Assembly: GCA_018881555.1 (NCBI GenBank)
Contig: JACAXG010000018.1
Location: 1,753,561 to 1,817,560, forward strand
Direction: 5' to 3'
From: Amblyornis subalaris
Taxonomy: Eukaryota > Chordata > Aves > Passeriformes > Ptilonorhynchidae
Length of the DNA: 64,000 nucleotides
Part shown: positions 1 to 16,400 of the stretch, in pieces
How positions within the stretch are numbered: the stretch's first letter is position 1
Layout of the letters: each line of letters starts with the position of its first letter
Made by a program: the position numbers and the translations under genes
The notes under the pieces: model-generated
What the model saw: only the letters and a program-made list of their open reading frames with translations
What the model was told of the DNA's origin: nothing
The model's database searches: none

Positions 1-124
1 CAAACTGACCTTATTTTTCTGTATGTTGAACAAAGAATTTTAGAATGAGTGTTTAGTTTTATTGGTTTACCATGCATGCTGTGCTTCACATCTTCAAATG
101 GCTTTCCAAACACTGATTAATCCT

Positions 125-245
125 CACCACACCTTTTACAGGTAGATAAATAAGCAGCATTATGTTCATCCTAAAGAATGGGACAATGAGACAGAGAGGT
201 TAAGTGATTTGCCCAGGGCCACTGAAGAAGTGTGTGTTTGAGCTA
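125..245 (-). repeat. MIR-like SINE fragment
   Basis: The phrase gagaggttaagtgatttgcc followed by cagggccact matches the reverse complement of the MIR core (tgaccttgggcaagtcacttaacctct). It is old and diverged. The core is recognised by eye, and the ends are approximate. Confidence 0.6.
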
Positions 246-1728
246 AACAAAAAAAGAAGTGCTCATACTGTGTTCCATAAGTGTAACCTGTCATACTGAT
301 TGTACTTTAACATAGATAAGATCCTTTCCACATTTAGTATTTCTTTATTTTTAACTCTTATGGAAAAATACAAAGATTTGGGGAAGGGAAAGTGCCCACA
401 AATACTAGATTTTTTTGTAAAAAGAATTGGAAAAAAATAGGGTTTTTATAATTTGATACGTTATCTTCCCACTTATCATCTCTGATGTTTTCAAGTCTTA
501 CTCTGGATAGCCCTTGCATCAATTTGTTTAGCACAGCAATCTGAGAATCTGCATCCCTTATGATTGACCCAATGAGTTGATATTCTATCATGACATTTTC
601 AGAAGGACTGAGCACTGGTTTAGCTGTTCTTGAAAGCCATGTTAAGGGTTTGAGGTCCTATTCTTGTTTCCCTCCCTCTTGCTTTTTGTGGGCAGCTTTT
701 ACTATCCCTTTTGGAGAAGTAACTCGATCAGGGCAGCTGCATTGCTATTCTGGGCTCTGGTGGCAGCTCTGACCCACTTTGTAGTCTCAGACAGGTCAAT
801 CTACCTCTGTGGTGTCAGACCCCTGCAAGCACGTTCGGACCAGGCCTGTGCTTTACTGGGCACTCTCAGAGCACAGTCGTGTTTCATCCTGTACAACAGC
901 CTTGCAATTGCTGTAATCCATCCACGTCAGAAAATGAGCCACCTGGATGGTCAAGGTGGGATTCAGATAAACGCNGTATCTAATGACATATCACATTCTT
1001 CAGAGTTCTGGAGGTATCCACCAAAGGCTGAGAAATATGTCCTGCGGGACTTGTTGGAGACCCTTTCCCTTCTGGACCTGTCACATATTTAGAATATGCT
1101 GAAAGCAGCAGATTCTAAAATGGCTGTCATAGCAACACATGCCCATCTGTTGTCAAGCAAATTCCAGCCCCAAGATCGAGGCCTGACTTAAGCTTTGTTT
1201 TTGNCTTCAATATTAATTAATAGGTAATTAAAAGAGCTCCAAGTTTCCAAAATAAATTAATAATAAATGTACTTTTTATACAGAGAACAAATAGCACCTT
1301 GTTCCTCTGAATCCTTTAATACTGGTCTTATATGTTGCTACTGTCACCAATTCTACTCTGACAACGGACAGAAAAGTTGTCAGAAGTCCACATATATGTC
1401 TGAAGACAAAATTTGGCCAAATAAGTGACTTTGAGGCAGTCCCATATCCAATAAAACTAAGCAGAGCAGCAGTATTTGAATTTTTAATACTGTTAATAAA
1501 AGCTGCAATTAGTGATCTTAAGAACCCTATGTATTTAATTTGGCATTTATTCTATATATTGAGGAAATGCAAAAGTCTGTTGAAAAGAAAAAAGGATGAT
1601 GGAAAGTATTCAGTCTCTGGGGTTCTCTGCTTTCTGGTCTATTACTAATTTATTTGAGTGTGAAAACCTGTCTTGAAAGGAAAGCTGATAAAATCATGTA
1701 ACTATTTTATGTTCTACTTGCTATCATC

Positions 1729-1830
1729 CAACCTGGTCTAGGGGAAGGTGTCCCTGCCCGTGGCAGGGGGGTTGGAACTAGATGATCTCTGAGGTCCCTT
1801 CCAACCCAAACCATTCTATGTTTCTATGAT
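1729..1830 (+). mobile_element. CR1 LINE 3' end
   Basis: The sequence has the standard avian CR1 3' terminus: ggtgtccctgcccgtggcag, then gttggaactagatgatct, then ccttccaacccaaaccattc and the terminal octamer-like attctatg / tttctatgat. Only about 100 bp of 5'-truncated 3' end remains, with no coding part. Confidence 0.9.
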
Positions 1831-2064
1831 CCAGAACACTCTAAAGGCTTGACTATTCAGGCAACTGTTTGAATGTCAACAACTTGCTTGCAACGTCATG
1901 TTTTGGATGCCGAGTTCCACTGAAATCCCAGTCTGTAGGGTTTATATATTTATATATTTATATGTATATACATATAAAATAACTGTCAAATTTCAGGAAG
2001 TTTGATTTTTAAAAACAAAAGTAAAAAAATCCTTGTAAATCCTAGGTATCTTGAAAACTTCTTC

Positions 2065-2125
2065 AGCTCTTCAGCTAGTCACTCAACCTCTCTGGGCATC
2101 ACTTCACCCATTTCAAATGGCCTCC
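2065..2125 (+). repeat. MIR-like SINE fragment
   Basis: Ctagtcactcaacctctctg followed by ggcatcacttcacccatttc resembles the MIR core on the + strand (cacttaacctctctgggcctcagtttccccatctg). It is short and diverged. Confidence 0.45.
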
Positions 2126-2576
2126 TGCCTGTACAGGCTGAGGACTGGGTAGTTAATTCAGCATCAGTAACACATCATGGGATGGTGCTGCAGAACTAGC
2201 TGTGACCCTGCATTTTCAGGTTTCCTCCCTAGAAGAACAGACTAGACAACAGAAATTGGGGTTTGCCCATGGTTTCCTTAAGGGTATGCATGGGATATTT
2301 TCAGAAGAGCCATAATGTGCCCTCTTTTGTGTTTGTCTTTTCACTCCCTTGGCCTGCCCTCTGCAAGTTACATCTGTTGGACCACATGCATGTACATCCC
2401 TACTCACCTTTTCCTGCTCTGTGCANTTCTGTCAGGTCCAGGCAGGTTTATACACTGGTGTAGAGATCAATGCTTTCTAGGTACAACTTGTTAATATGGT
2501 ACACATATTTGAAGTGCTATTATTATAAATTTGATAATCCAAATATCCTTGGGATGAACATGGTCATTTGCTATAG

Positions 2577-4326
<1,750 letters not shown>

Positions 4327-4530
4327 AAAATCCAGGAGCTGGAAGCCACGCTGTATAATGCCCTGCAGCAGGATCCAGGCAGGCGGGCGAGCGAGTCGCT
4401 GACGGAAGCGCAGCGGGAGGATCTGCGAGCGGCAGTGGAGAAGGTGCGGCGGCAGATCCTGAGGCAGAGCCGTGAGTTTGACAGCCAGATCTTGCACGAG
4501 CGGATGGAGCTGCTGCAGCAGGCCCAGCAG
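4327..4530 (+). CDS. JAKMIP1: JAKMIP1 coiled-coil exon (internal)
   Basis: This 204-nt, 68-codon exon is phase 0 to phase 0, with acceptor ...gggttgcattag and donor cagcag|gtaatc. The protein starts KIQELEATLYNALQQDPGRR, passes through EAQREDLRAAVEKVRRQILR and ends MELLQQAQQ. This is the most conserved part of the JAKMIP C-terminal coiled coil. The exon is GC-rich against an AT-rich intron background. The DPGRRASESLTEAQ segment is the JAKMIP1-type version as I remember it; JAKMIP2 carries a different insert here. No frame break is present. Confidence 0.93.
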
Positions 4531-6631
4531 GTAATCCCGGTTTTCTCTCCTCCCCCTTGGTGTTGGTGTTACCTCTGTGGTGGCCGCCACTGCCCGTACG
4601 ACAGCATCGCTTCACCCTCACCTCGTGGAGTTCTGTTCAGTCTGGTCTTTGTACAGCTCCCGTGCCAAGGAGCCGCGTGGTGTCAGGACCTGGTTGCGCT
4701 GGGCATGGTGCACACACAGAACAAGTCACCGTCTCACCACAAGGTCCTGTTGCACAACCTGTTTCATGTGTGTACAACCACACAGTCTTCCACAGGACTC
4801 CAGGGGGAGCTTGTTGCAAGTTTAAGGCCTAAATTAGAAAAAGTCAGAATGGAGGGTTGTTAGAGTGTAACACTATGGAAAGAGGAAAGGCAGAAGCAGT
4901 AGTTACAGGAATCCAAGTTTTTTATTTTCCCCCCTTTTTATTTATTTTAGCTTTTTGTGAAATCTTTTAAATAAAATAAAAAAGAGGAAGTCATAGGAAT
5001 CTTTTAAGAAGTCATTTACAAGGTTTTCTGCCTTTAAATTAGTTCAGAAAAGCCTTGTCTGTCCAAACCACTTCCTTAGGGANAATTGTTGACAACTTGA
5101 ATTCAGCAAGGTCCTGGCCTATAGAAGTGTGGTAATTATTTAATATTGGTAGCATTGCTAGTGGTCCTGTACAAATATTCAGGAAAGAAGAGAGCTGCAT
5201 GTCTCAGGGTGTTAATCACTACCGCAGGAATAATTGTTCCCAAGGATTTTGGTTCCACTTTATAGTAACCTCTGGAAGTTGCAGGCAGATGTTCTAGATC
5301 TTGAGGACTGCTCTCCAGTTGCTCAGCTACTTTCTGTGTGAGTCTGGAATCACATATTGTAAATGCCAGAATATGCTATGCAGATGTGTCCAGAACATTC
5401 TTGCTATTTCAGGTGCTGATTCAGGTGCTGGGGCAAGAACTTCTTTTAGTTTTGTCCAAGCCTCTCTCTGCTCAGGTTGGCTTTGTACGTGAATACAGAT
5501 GAAACTGATGTAGTATGACCCAGCACTGTTGTGATCATCTCCTGCTGTGGTGAGAAGTGCTTATGAATTCAGTGTTAGACCTGAGCTCTGAGTTCCAAGA
5601 AGTCTCCTTTCTCTTACTCCTTGACTCTGTTCTCTTGTTTGGAATGTGTAACATTGAGATCAGGGGATGAACTTGTGTCATCTATTTTTAGTCATCAGTG
5701 ATGATGCACAGAAAGCTGGAGAAGGTAGGTACCAGCTGGCACTATAAAAGTGTCAGAAAAAGAGAGTAAATATATTAAATTTGGTAAATAAGGACAGAGC
5801 CAGAAGTTATTAGCTTAAGGTTATTAGTGTAGCTGAAAATTAGTGAAAATGGAGGGGTTTTTTCCAGTCTCTTTGGCAGTCCAATTTCCTAGCCAGACTA
5901 TTGATGTTTTATTCAGAACAATAATGTAGTGCTTTTCAGTTGGGTAAATATTGTTTGTCAATGATATCTAATGGGTATGAATGACATTGTGTGTTGAATG
6001 ATGCCTCTACACCTAAATAATATACAATTTCAGATTTTAACATCAGATTACATCTAGTTTGGTCCTTTGCTTTCACCAGGAATGTAATTTGACACTGAAG
6101 GACTGCTATTGGATAAAGCCTTTTTGTGGCCCTTGTTGGAGTGTATTTTTGGGGGAGCTGGGCAGAGCTTCGAAGTTGAGCTCATGTAATAGTGACAAGT
6201 AGAAAGGAAAAAGTAGGAGTAGATTTGTAGAGCAAAACAGTTGTTCCAGAGGACTCAAAATCCATACTTTGTGCATATCTAGGTTAAATTTGGATTTTGT
6301 TCCAATTTGTTCCATGGCCTGTTTGCTATCAATTAGAGCACTTTACATGCACATCTGGAGCACACCTTCTGTTAAGAGTCCAGTTCATGTATTCACAGAT
6401 TGCTTCACAACATAAGGTTAAATATGATGAGTGTATAGGAAAACAAAAATGCTAGCATAAATATAGCTTCATTAGCCATGGATATTTATGTACCTGTCTN
6501 CTATAGCATGTCATTAGAGTTCTGTGTTGTGCCCATCTCGTTAGACATGCTAATGTTACAGCCCTGCAGGACATGTTAAACTGAATTCCACTGCTTAATA
6601 AGCAGCTAAGTATTTTAGTCATCTATTTTTA

Positions 6632-6664
6632 ACACACACACAGGCCCTCCCCCCACACACATAC
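6632..6664. repeat. CA-rich simple repeat
   Basis: An imperfect CA tract (acacacacacaggccctccc followed by cccacacacatac) is interrupted by a C run. Confidence 0.7.
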
Positions 6665-8445
6665 CCTATTAAACAGGAAAAACAAAGGCAAATATGCTAG
6701 TTAATTTGCCTGGGATATGGGAGAGCTAATTCTCACTGGATTGCTTTCATCTCACTAGCAAATGACAGAAGCTGAATGTTACACAAATGAAACCATACTT
6801 GTGTTGGCAGAATCCTGATGAATGGATGAAGCTGCACTAAGTAAAGTACATCCCTGATGAGTCCCCTCTTTTCCTCATATATTTATGTCCAGGAGAAGTT
6901 TTGCTGATACTGTGACATCAGCAAACACCCATTGCACTTTGTTCTGGCAAAACTGTAGTCTAGACCTGGTCGTATTTTGCAGTCTGCAGTGCCTCTACAG
7001 TATGTGCCACACTTCTTCCTCTGCTGAAGTGGAGATTACAGAGAATGATAGGACAATATGATGGACCTGCAAGGCTTAATACAGAGTCTCCCTGTTGCAA
7101 ACACTCTCAAACTTTCCCTGAAACAGAAACCATGTATTAAAGACTCCAAATTCTATGAAACTTTGAAAGTTCAATCACTTCCAGAAGGCCTGTTTCTTTG
7201 CTTCCATTACCTTCTGGTCTGCCTGACACAAGGGCTTCAAAAGAACAACTCTGCTTATCTGACAGGCTGGCAACAATCTTCTGAGTCAGAGTTTCTGTGT
7301 CAGACATAGAGTGGGGGTTCAAGGAGATCTGATGACAAAGAAGGAGTTCTCACCTTCTGCCTATAAATGTTCTTTGACCATACTTGCAGGGTGGAGAAGT
7401 GGTCAGGCATGTGGTAAATGCTATAGATTGGTCTGCAGGGTTTCATTATAGATTAATTGCATCATGCAGGGACTTTGAGGATTTGATGTGTGAGGTGCTG
7501 GTTCTGCAGAACTGGTAAATGTTCTTCCCAGTGGAATGTACTGTCTGAAAGGGACAGAGATGTGCATAAGGAAATGGGTAAACAGTTGCCCAGGTATAAG
7601 CCTGTGCTGCTTTATGTGTGNTTCTTTGTCCAGATGTAAAGCTTGAGTTCTCAAACACTGGGTATTGATTTTGTTCCAGTGAAATAAATATATTTTAGGA
7701 TGTTAGGCTCTGTATTACATTGATAGGTCTGTTCTTCTTGGGCATGTATAGCCCCACATTATTATTGTTCATTAGTATATAAAAGGAACCATGCGTGTAT
7801 ACCCATTGTGCATTAAGGAAACCAGGCCTCTGTGGAGCCAAATTAGACAGACTGTGTGATTAGATCTGCTAGCTAAGGCACACAGCACTTTTATTAAACC
7901 CAGAGTGCAACATGCAGGTCTGGGGGACAGATCCTCAGCTGAAGCATGTTGCCAATACTCCCTCTAAGTCAGAGAGGGTGCTCTGATTTACACCATCCTC
8001 TCTATCTGGAGGAGGTAAAATATGTTAATTAAAAATCTGTCATGAGCAGCTTGTGATATTTGCTTCTAGCAAGAGGGCATGTGCAGTTCAGCCGCCGCTC
8101 CTGCGGATATTGCCATCAAAAATGTCTCATTGTGCTGCACTGCTATTACAACCTTTTGTAAATCAATGTCTGGTTTATTTTTAGCAAGACTTTGTTTAAA
8201 AGTAGCATTTGTGCTCTAGTCAATGCAGTGGCATGACTTTTATGCTTTTTTTGAAAATATGGAGGTCATTACTAGCAAGTTCTGTTAAGAAGGGTAATTT
8301 TTTATGTATATGTTCTAAGTAATTTCTAGAGGGAGAGAAAAATGTGTTGTGTAGCTGTAAAATCCATCCCTGATAAAAGATATTTCAAATGAAGCAATAC
8401 AACATGTTTCTGAAGTACTGACATCAACTTCCTAATTAAGCAAAC

Positions 8446-8525
8446 TCAAAAAAAAAACCACCCAAAAAACCAAACCCAAAAAATAACAGCAGCCCAAAAA
8501 ATCCCAATACAGAAAATCCACACAG
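8446..8525. repeat. A/C-rich low-complexity tract
   Basis: Runs such as aaaaaaaaaccacccaaaaa and accaaacccaaaaaataac are low in complexity. They are probably a decayed A-rich tail or simple sequence. Confidence 0.5.
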
Positions 8526-10441
8526 AAAATCCATGGCTAGTTCACCTTAAAAATATATTGCAATTGTCTTATCTTCTGAAGCTAGTAAATATTTAAATGT
8601 CAAATTATGCTTTATATAAATCAAACAAACTAAAACCCAAAATATATTCTTACTGGTTTTACTGTAGCTGCTTCTGGAGTATGAAACTGGGGAAAGCTGT
8701 CAGAACCAGGCTTTAAATTAGAATTGATTAATTCAAATTGCACTATTGACAGTATTCAAACATGAAGAAAATTTNTAATAGAAATATAATTTATTCTGAT
8801 TTCATCTGAAGTTATATTAAATCCAAGGAGAAGATAGAAAATCCTTGAAGGATAGGAGATTGACACACACTCAGTTCCAAAAATGGTTGCTGCCAGTCAG
8901 AAAGTATATGAGAGACAGATTTTATTAATGTAATCTAATAATTTTCCAGAGCAGTCTTTTCTTTGTATAAAATTGTAAGAAAAAAAGAAAGAGAAAAGAT
9001 ATGTTAGTTCATTGTGTCATCAAAAAGTGTGAAACTATTTTTTCTTTAAGTTGCACTGTAGTACTGTACTTAGCTGAGTGTGTTTTATTCTAGCTTGAGT
9101 TAGGATATTCTTGGGTTAAGCTCAGTTTTACCAAGTAAAAGAAATCACTGCTGTAGTTCTAGACCTGAATTTAATACATCTATGGACTGCTGAAGTCATC
9201 CAGTTCCAACTTTAAGTAGTTGAAATATAGCTGTAAAAATTTTAACTATGTTTTCTTTAAACTAGAGCATTTACTCCCATGACCAGGTTGGATTATTCAT
9301 CAGTAATAGGAGCAGAAATTACCACTTTATTTGCATGTTTTACTAGAAGAAGGCAAATCTTTAGGACAGAGCAGGTACTGACCTGTATGTGTCACTGCCA
9401 TAGAGAAGGATTCACTGCTGGTGCGACGCCTCGGGCACTGCTTTTCATGGAAACCAAGGAAAAGTCAGAAGCAACGATGTAGTTTTTCATCCTGAAATAT
9501 CAAAATATACCTTGAAATTGAGAAACAACAAACTAATTTTCTTCGCTATGTTTCTTAGTTCTTTTTTCTGGCCAGCAGTTTTTTCTGAGAGCACAGTTCT
9601 TATGGCTTAGAGGTCAAACAGAGCTGTAGCAGATGCCATTGCTCCATGAGTTCTTCCTACTCTCTTGTATATGGACAACATTTTCATGCTGGGAGAGTAG
9701 TTTGTTTAAAAATCCATGGGGTTGGATGTCACCATATCTGTATGATCATATTGGCTCAGCCATTTAGAATATATATTTGGTTTTTTGAGGAGGGGCTTGG
9801 TGTTTGTTTTGGGGTTTTTTTAAATCTTNGTTAAAAAAAAGGTCAATACAGTGGTTGTCAGAGTGAAGCAAGAACCTCAGATTTGGCACTTGATATACTA
9901 CGGATATTCAAGTAAAGCTTGGATAAATCCAGCAGTTGTTCAGCTCGCCTGCGCTGTGTAATCTGTTACGGTTGATAGACCATCTATTTNTCACCCAAGG
10001 AGAATTATTAAGGTTTAATGTTTGACTGGGAAGGCTCTCGGGGGAGGGAGAGAGGGAGGCAGGATAATGTGCTCAGTGTACCTCACTGATAGGCATAAGG
10101 AGGTGTTGTCTTAAATTTGCCCTCTTAGGCACAATACTTTGTGACCGAGAGGACAAGTTAAAGACANCCCCTCCTCTGGCACGTTGCCTTGTGCCAGAGA
10201 GGCTTGATCAAAATGCACAGCTGTGTCACACAATTTAGAAATTAGGTAGAAGTATTACCATGAACCTTCCTGACATGATAATAATTGGGGAGGTTCAGAT
10301 CAGTTTTCCTCCAAATCTACATAGATTTAATTGTTAAATGTTTTCATTTTGAATCTGAAGTGTTAAGGTGCTAGGAAAGTTCATTCACAGTTATTTGCAT
10401 ACAACGTGAAGAGGGATACATAGCGCAACCACTGATTTTTC

Positions 10442-10460
10442 TTTTTTTTTTTTTTTTTTT
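10442..10460. repeat. poly-T tract
   Basis: A run of about 19 T follows tttttcttt in intronic sequence. No SINE or LINE body is evident beside it. Confidence 0.8.
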
Positions 10461-13400
10461 GCAATTACGGATGCTTGGTATTAATGTTCTGTGTTTTGCT
10501 GTTCAAAATTTAATAGATTACTGTTGATAATGCATTTTTTATATTCATGAATTACTCTTAAAGGCATCTGATACCACAGCTGTATAACTGTCATCAATAT
10601 TCATCAAGCACATCATGACTAGGCTAATCATAGTTGACCTGTGGTATTGATTTGTCATGCAGGAGTGAACATGGAGTCTTTCAGGGCATCATTGCTGCTA
10701 TAATGACAATATCACAGTAAACTTCTGTAATTTCCGACAGATGACATGCATAGCAGATGAAAGTTAATGTTAGTAATTTCTATATGTTTGTCTTACAGTC
10801 TGTCCTTCTGTGTTTTCTTTATGTAGTCTTCAACTGTGTCTGCTTTGCCTTAGTGATGCTACTTGTCTGAATAAGTGGTGATAGCACAACTGCTGTAATA
10901 CCTAAAAAGTATATATCTGAAAGGTCTGCTCTCTTCATCCTAAACAAGGTGTGATTGAGGTTCTACTCAAAGTAAGAGCAATTGTATGCCTTGCAATAAT
11001 ATTAGTATCAAGAAAACTCTTATCTGAAATTTGAATGCTGAAATCCTCTCATCTGAAATCCTGAATGCTGTTTCTTAGGAAAAGCCAGTGGGAGCTGAGG
11101 AAAGGCATGCCTAAAAGAGGAAGTGTGTGAAGTTTGTTATAGAAGTTAAGGACAATTGTATTTTCATATGCACAAAATAATTACCTACATGGAAATTTGG
11201 TATTTAAATATCTGAATGTAAAATAATCTAAATTTAATTCTAAAGAAATATTACATTATGCTTATGGNTTTGGGTTTTGTTCTGCCTGATGATGTGTCTA
11301 GGCTGTCACAGAGTTAGTTGTAAGATGTTGAATGTGTTTTGTCTTCTGAGCTCACATAGACTTAGCATAGCCATTCTGTGTAAATATAAGTCTAATATGG
11401 CTTAAATTACTGTTTTTGCCTAATGAAAAGCAATAGGACTGGTGATATTCTTCTGTTAGATATCAATATATGTTGCTGCATGAATTAAAAGATTCACAGT
11501 GTTAAAAAAAAAATCAAGTTTACTAATAAATATTACATACATGTAGTCATTTGGTATCAGATTATAACAGATAGTTATTTGGGGCTGAATTCATTTATAA
11601 ATTTCACTGGTTTACTACTACTAATGTGATTGAATACATATGCTGAGAAACGCATCAGTGCAGCTGCTGAAAGGTTCATTCTCCTTAGAAAGGCAAATAA
11701 AGAAACTACAAATGCATAATAAAGATTAAAAAGAACAATTCTCCTATGTCAGTAACTCATAATTGGATTGTAATGGTTGAGACTGCAGAACACAGAAAAG
11801 AATGAAATTTTTACCTGCTGTGTAAAGAAAATCGTGGTGAGAATTAGAAGTTCAGTGTGTCCAAAATGATCTATTATTATCAAATTCACCTGGCTGAAAT
11901 TTACATTAAGTTTTCATTCATAAAGTAAAATAAGATGTCAACAAAAACAGCTTAAGCTAATGCTGTTGCAGTGGGGTTTTTTGTATCCTTATGACCACTA
12001 TGCAAAATCACATTCTAGGAATATGGGACTAAAGGGAACATTTGAATTTTTGGATACACATCCTGTACAATAGCAGATCCAGCAGCTTAAATAAATGCAT
12101 GTGACAATTGCTTATGCAAATTGTATTGTTTAAACAGTACGGGCTTTTAAACAGCTGTTAAAATGCATTAGATTTTAAAAAAGCCCAAGAAAAGAATGTG
12201 TTTATCCATCACTTTAGTGATTTGAATAATAGCTAAAGGCAAGTCAGTTTATATTCATCTTTGTTTAAATTTATACCTGTAACATAGTTATGCTGTTCAC
12301 ACTATTAAAGATCTTACATACCTGTGTCTTAACAGTGATGAGCATTTGCTTAAAATAGTAATATAATGAAACAATATTGATTCTTCCCTCTGTCATATTG
12401 ATAAAATTTTTCCCATGCTAAATTTTGCTGCAGAATGAGATACCTTCTTGATCATGAGATGGCTTCAGAGATTCAAAACATGGTTCGTGTCAGATAGAGT
12501 CCATCCATGGTGCCTGTCCTGTGAATGTACACTAACCTGAACCTTTCCAGCATTTCAGAGCCGAGGCTCTAAGCAGCTTAGCAAATCCTTCTTTGTCTGC
12601 TCTGTACTAAAATTATCAAATTGTTTTCTTGGATTTGCTGGTGAATGTAAATCCAATAAGAGTGTGTCACAGGAACTGTTAAGGTGATTTCTAACTCCCC
12701 TGATTAGTACATTCCTGAGTTTTCACAAGTACAGTAACATGGCNAGGAGCATATTTTGCAGCTAGATAAATTGATCTTCTTGGTGTTACTGTCTGTAAAA
12801 CAGTACATTCTTGTGGATGGGCTCTTCACTTACACACTTACCTAGGGAGCAAGAACATCAGTTCTGCAGTTTGACACCTAAATAAGGGACGATTGGTCGT
12901 CATTGTTTGAAAGATCAAATTTGTCACAAAAGTTCTTTTCCTGATAGATTTTTCCCCATTTTACAAAGCTCCTTGAGGATTTGAAGCCATCCAAGATTTT
13001 GGTTCAGGACTGTGAATGTCTGGCTAGTGCTGTGGGTGAATTGGAGAGAACGGAAGGCTTGTATGAACAGGTCCACTTATCCAGCCTTCATCACTCTCCA
13101 GTGAACAGAAAATGCAGAAATTTTCAGAGTCTATGTTTGCTACTAAAAAGGCAGCTGAGAGATCAAGCAAAAAACCCCCCCCAAATCTGTGTAAAGCACC
13201 ATGTAATTGTAGAGTGACACAGTCCATTATTCATCAGAATTTGAGGCAGCGTGAAAGACAAAGTTAATCAAATGAGGAAATGCACACATTTTGGTTGCTT
13301 GGTGGAGGAAATCTGGACTTGGCATTTTAAAGTAGTGGGGCACTTCACTGTATCTCAGATCAATTTTCTTTCTTTGTACTGCTGAGGTTCCTCCCATGTC

Positions 13401-16400
13401 TAACTCTCAAATGTATGACAAATCATTACTGTGCTGATATATTGCCTCCAGTATAAAAATGATAGCTCTGAGACTGCAATCCAGGGCTCACTGAGCTCAG
13501 CAGAAGGATTTCCATTTATTTCAGTGCTCCTTTACAATGGGCGCTGTATTAATGGGAATGGTACTTAATGTAGATGGATTGCTATTGTAACACAAGCTGG
13601 GCACACATACTTCATGTCTTCTGTATGGGAATGCCATTAACCTTTTTTTCTTTTTTTCTAATGGAGCAATATTTTCATTTTGGCTAAACTGCAAGCTGAG
13701 TCTTCTAAGCCTGTGTTTCTGAAATTTCTCTGTTAGTGCAAGTAGAGTAATGTTTCCAGGCACGCATCCACTATCACGCTGCTTGCATTTCACCTAAACT
13801 TTGATCCTCAGACCTCCCAGAGATGTGGCTTGCAACCTTGAGGTTGCAGTATAGCCACAGGAGATAAAGCATGCTAAAAATTACAGAAATGTCCCTTTTG
13901 AAATCAGTATACTGGCGGTGTATTAATATGATTTCATTGGATTTTTTTGCCTTCAGTTTTAAAAACTGTTTCATCGTTTTTGTTGCACCCTTGTACAAGG
14001 GAGCAATGATAATAGTCTGCATCTAGGGTTATCTAGCCTCTTGCTGAGTTTGGATGTATTTAGAAAACAAAAACCCCTAGGGAAGTAATCCAGCTATCAG
14101 GAAAATTGAGCTGTAGGTGCAGAGACACCTGCATTGGTCTCAATGAGGTCGGTTCAGGTACCATACATATAAAGCAATGCTTCAAGCAAACTTAGGCACT
14201 CCCGCTTTGTAGGAAGGTCAGAACTGCTGAGAGTAGAAATTTGTCCCATCTTGTTGTCTCAGTCCTCTTCTACTTGAAAAAGGAAGAGCTGACTTAATTT
14301 CCCTGACAGTACTGGAGGGCACTTGTCATCCAAGTTGGCATCCAGCCAATCAAAGAGAATTGCTTAAGTGAGTCATTGCACTTCAAGAAGTGGATCCTGT
14401 TTCCCAGAAAAATGAACTTTCCATTATAGATGAAAGGAAGTGGAGGGTTATGAGCATTTAGGAGGAATCTTTTGCACATTAGGAATCTTCTGCTTAAAAA
14501 AAAGTCTGATTTCTTGCTTTTGGGGCATTTTGACAACCCTTTGTATTTGGGATCTCTCCAACAATTAGATTGGAGAGGACAGCAATCAATGAACATGTAA
14601 TTTATATAACTGTGGTTGACTGATGATAAATTTCTCTGTAATGACTCTGTTCAGTAATGTCATATTTAGTGCCGCATTAGGGGCAGTCTTTGCCTGTCTT
14701 TACATTACAGACTTCCAAAGGAAATGTGTGCTTTAGCTGCCTGAACTTTCTGCGTGTGCTCTAGTTGTTGGCATTTTTAGGCTGTCCTTCAGGGTTTTAT
14801 CTGTGCCTCCTACCTTTGTATATATGCTGCATATGTAATTACTATTAGGAAANGTTTTCTAATGGAACTTAAGAGTCTGTTCAAATTGCAGTTAAGTAAT
14901 AAGTAAGGCATCTTTAGCATCTTTTTTCTGTGGCTGTCAGGCGATGCAAGTGGTTGTGTGAGCTGAGCCCCACTCCTGGCAGAGCTGCAGCTGCTGTTCA
15001 GCAAATCCTGGCCGGCAGAGCCATCTGCTGATAGCTCCGCACAGGGAACGCCCTCGGCCCCTGCTGCTCTCTGGCTGTTTGCGAGCACTGACTCAGAAGT
15101 GGCAGCAAACTTCATTGCTGGTGGAAGAATGATTTATTTATGGCGTAGGTGCTTGCCATACTGAAATGAGGGCTTGTCCAACCTTCTTTTGAAACTCAGG
15201 GAAGCTCTGTGCAGGTGAAGGCAGTTACAGGGAGTATTCGCAAAGGTGCCATCCATCATCCAGAAGTTTTGTGATGAGATTTTATTTGCTATTGTAATAA
15301 AATCAATGACAAAGTAGTATTCATTATTTTGGCAGATTGGTTTTGAATGCAGGCGAGCTGGACAGTGTTAAGAATCTGTCCCTTATGTTTACACTCCTCT
15401 CTTCCATGGTTGCATTCCCATTGCCCTGTTTGTGCCTGACTATGGCTCTTTGTTTGCCTACAGTAATTCCATTGTATGGCCCCATGATGTGACAACACAG
15501 GGTTATTCTCATGAATCCTGTCAGTCCCAAAAAGGTACACTCGTGTGACTGAGGGGCAGCTATTAACTTTAGGAACACAGGAATTGCTAGAACCCNGTGG
15601 AGCACTGCTCTACATTGTCCCTAATCCTCGCTCTGACTGTGACCATGCTAGGGACTCTAAAGGAAACATAAACACTGTGCTGAATTCAGATTGCCTATCC
15701 ATATCTTCTATCCCTCTCTTTTTAAAAAAGAAAATGAAGAGAAGAACAGCTCGTGGCTTTCTTTTCAGATGAGACTTACGAAAGTTCTGAGAGCAAAATA
15801 GAGTCGATTTTGTTGCTTCCTCACATTTTTTTTTTGTGCTGTTGAAAATATACTGGATTTACTCTGCAAGGTTCCTGCAAGCCATGTCATGGGTAGAGCT
15901 CAATGCATCTTTTATAGCACGATTGTGACAACTCTATATGACATAGCAGGAAGAGCTCGACTTACTGATCATCAGCTTATACCCTGAAGCATAAAAGCAG
16001 ATAAAATTTCTTGTTAACAAGGAAATAGTTCTGAGTGATTTGTTGTCACAGTCACGCTTTTGCAAACATAAACAAATCAGAAGATACTGGAAGCATCTAA
16101 TCAAGTGCTGAAAATCTGGGTGTGAGTCCACAGTTTCTTGATTGGTAATTCTTGCAAATAAAAGGAATGGTAGATAAAGATGTAAAGGCCTATAGCAAAT
16201 CTCAAACAGTCCTGCCTTTGGTCTTAATTGGTATCGCTAACTTTTGTGTAATTTCCTTCTCAGTAATTTAATATAGCCTTTGACTGATGAACATGCCTTT
16301 GTACTTCTAGAAGATACTTTTTTGTTACAGCTACGATTATTGCATGTGTCTTACGTGTATTTTTTAAAGTTGTATTCTGGAAATTATGATCTTTGTGATC

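Noticed and set aside
358..615. Minus-strand open stretch starting MLSPSENVMIEYQLIGSI
   Set aside because: It has some protein-like look, but no family I recognise, no splice or promoter context, and it lies inside a JAKMIP1 intron. Length is within chance for AT-rich DNA.
664..1092. Plus-strand open stretch of 142 codons
   Set aside because: Composition is not convincing, there is an internal N, and no acceptor or donor gives a phase match to JAKMIP1.
14810..15115. GC-richer patch with a minus-strand open frame
   Set aside because: It is Ala/Ser-rich with an N and no splice context. It may be a conserved non-coding patch, but nothing visible supports that.
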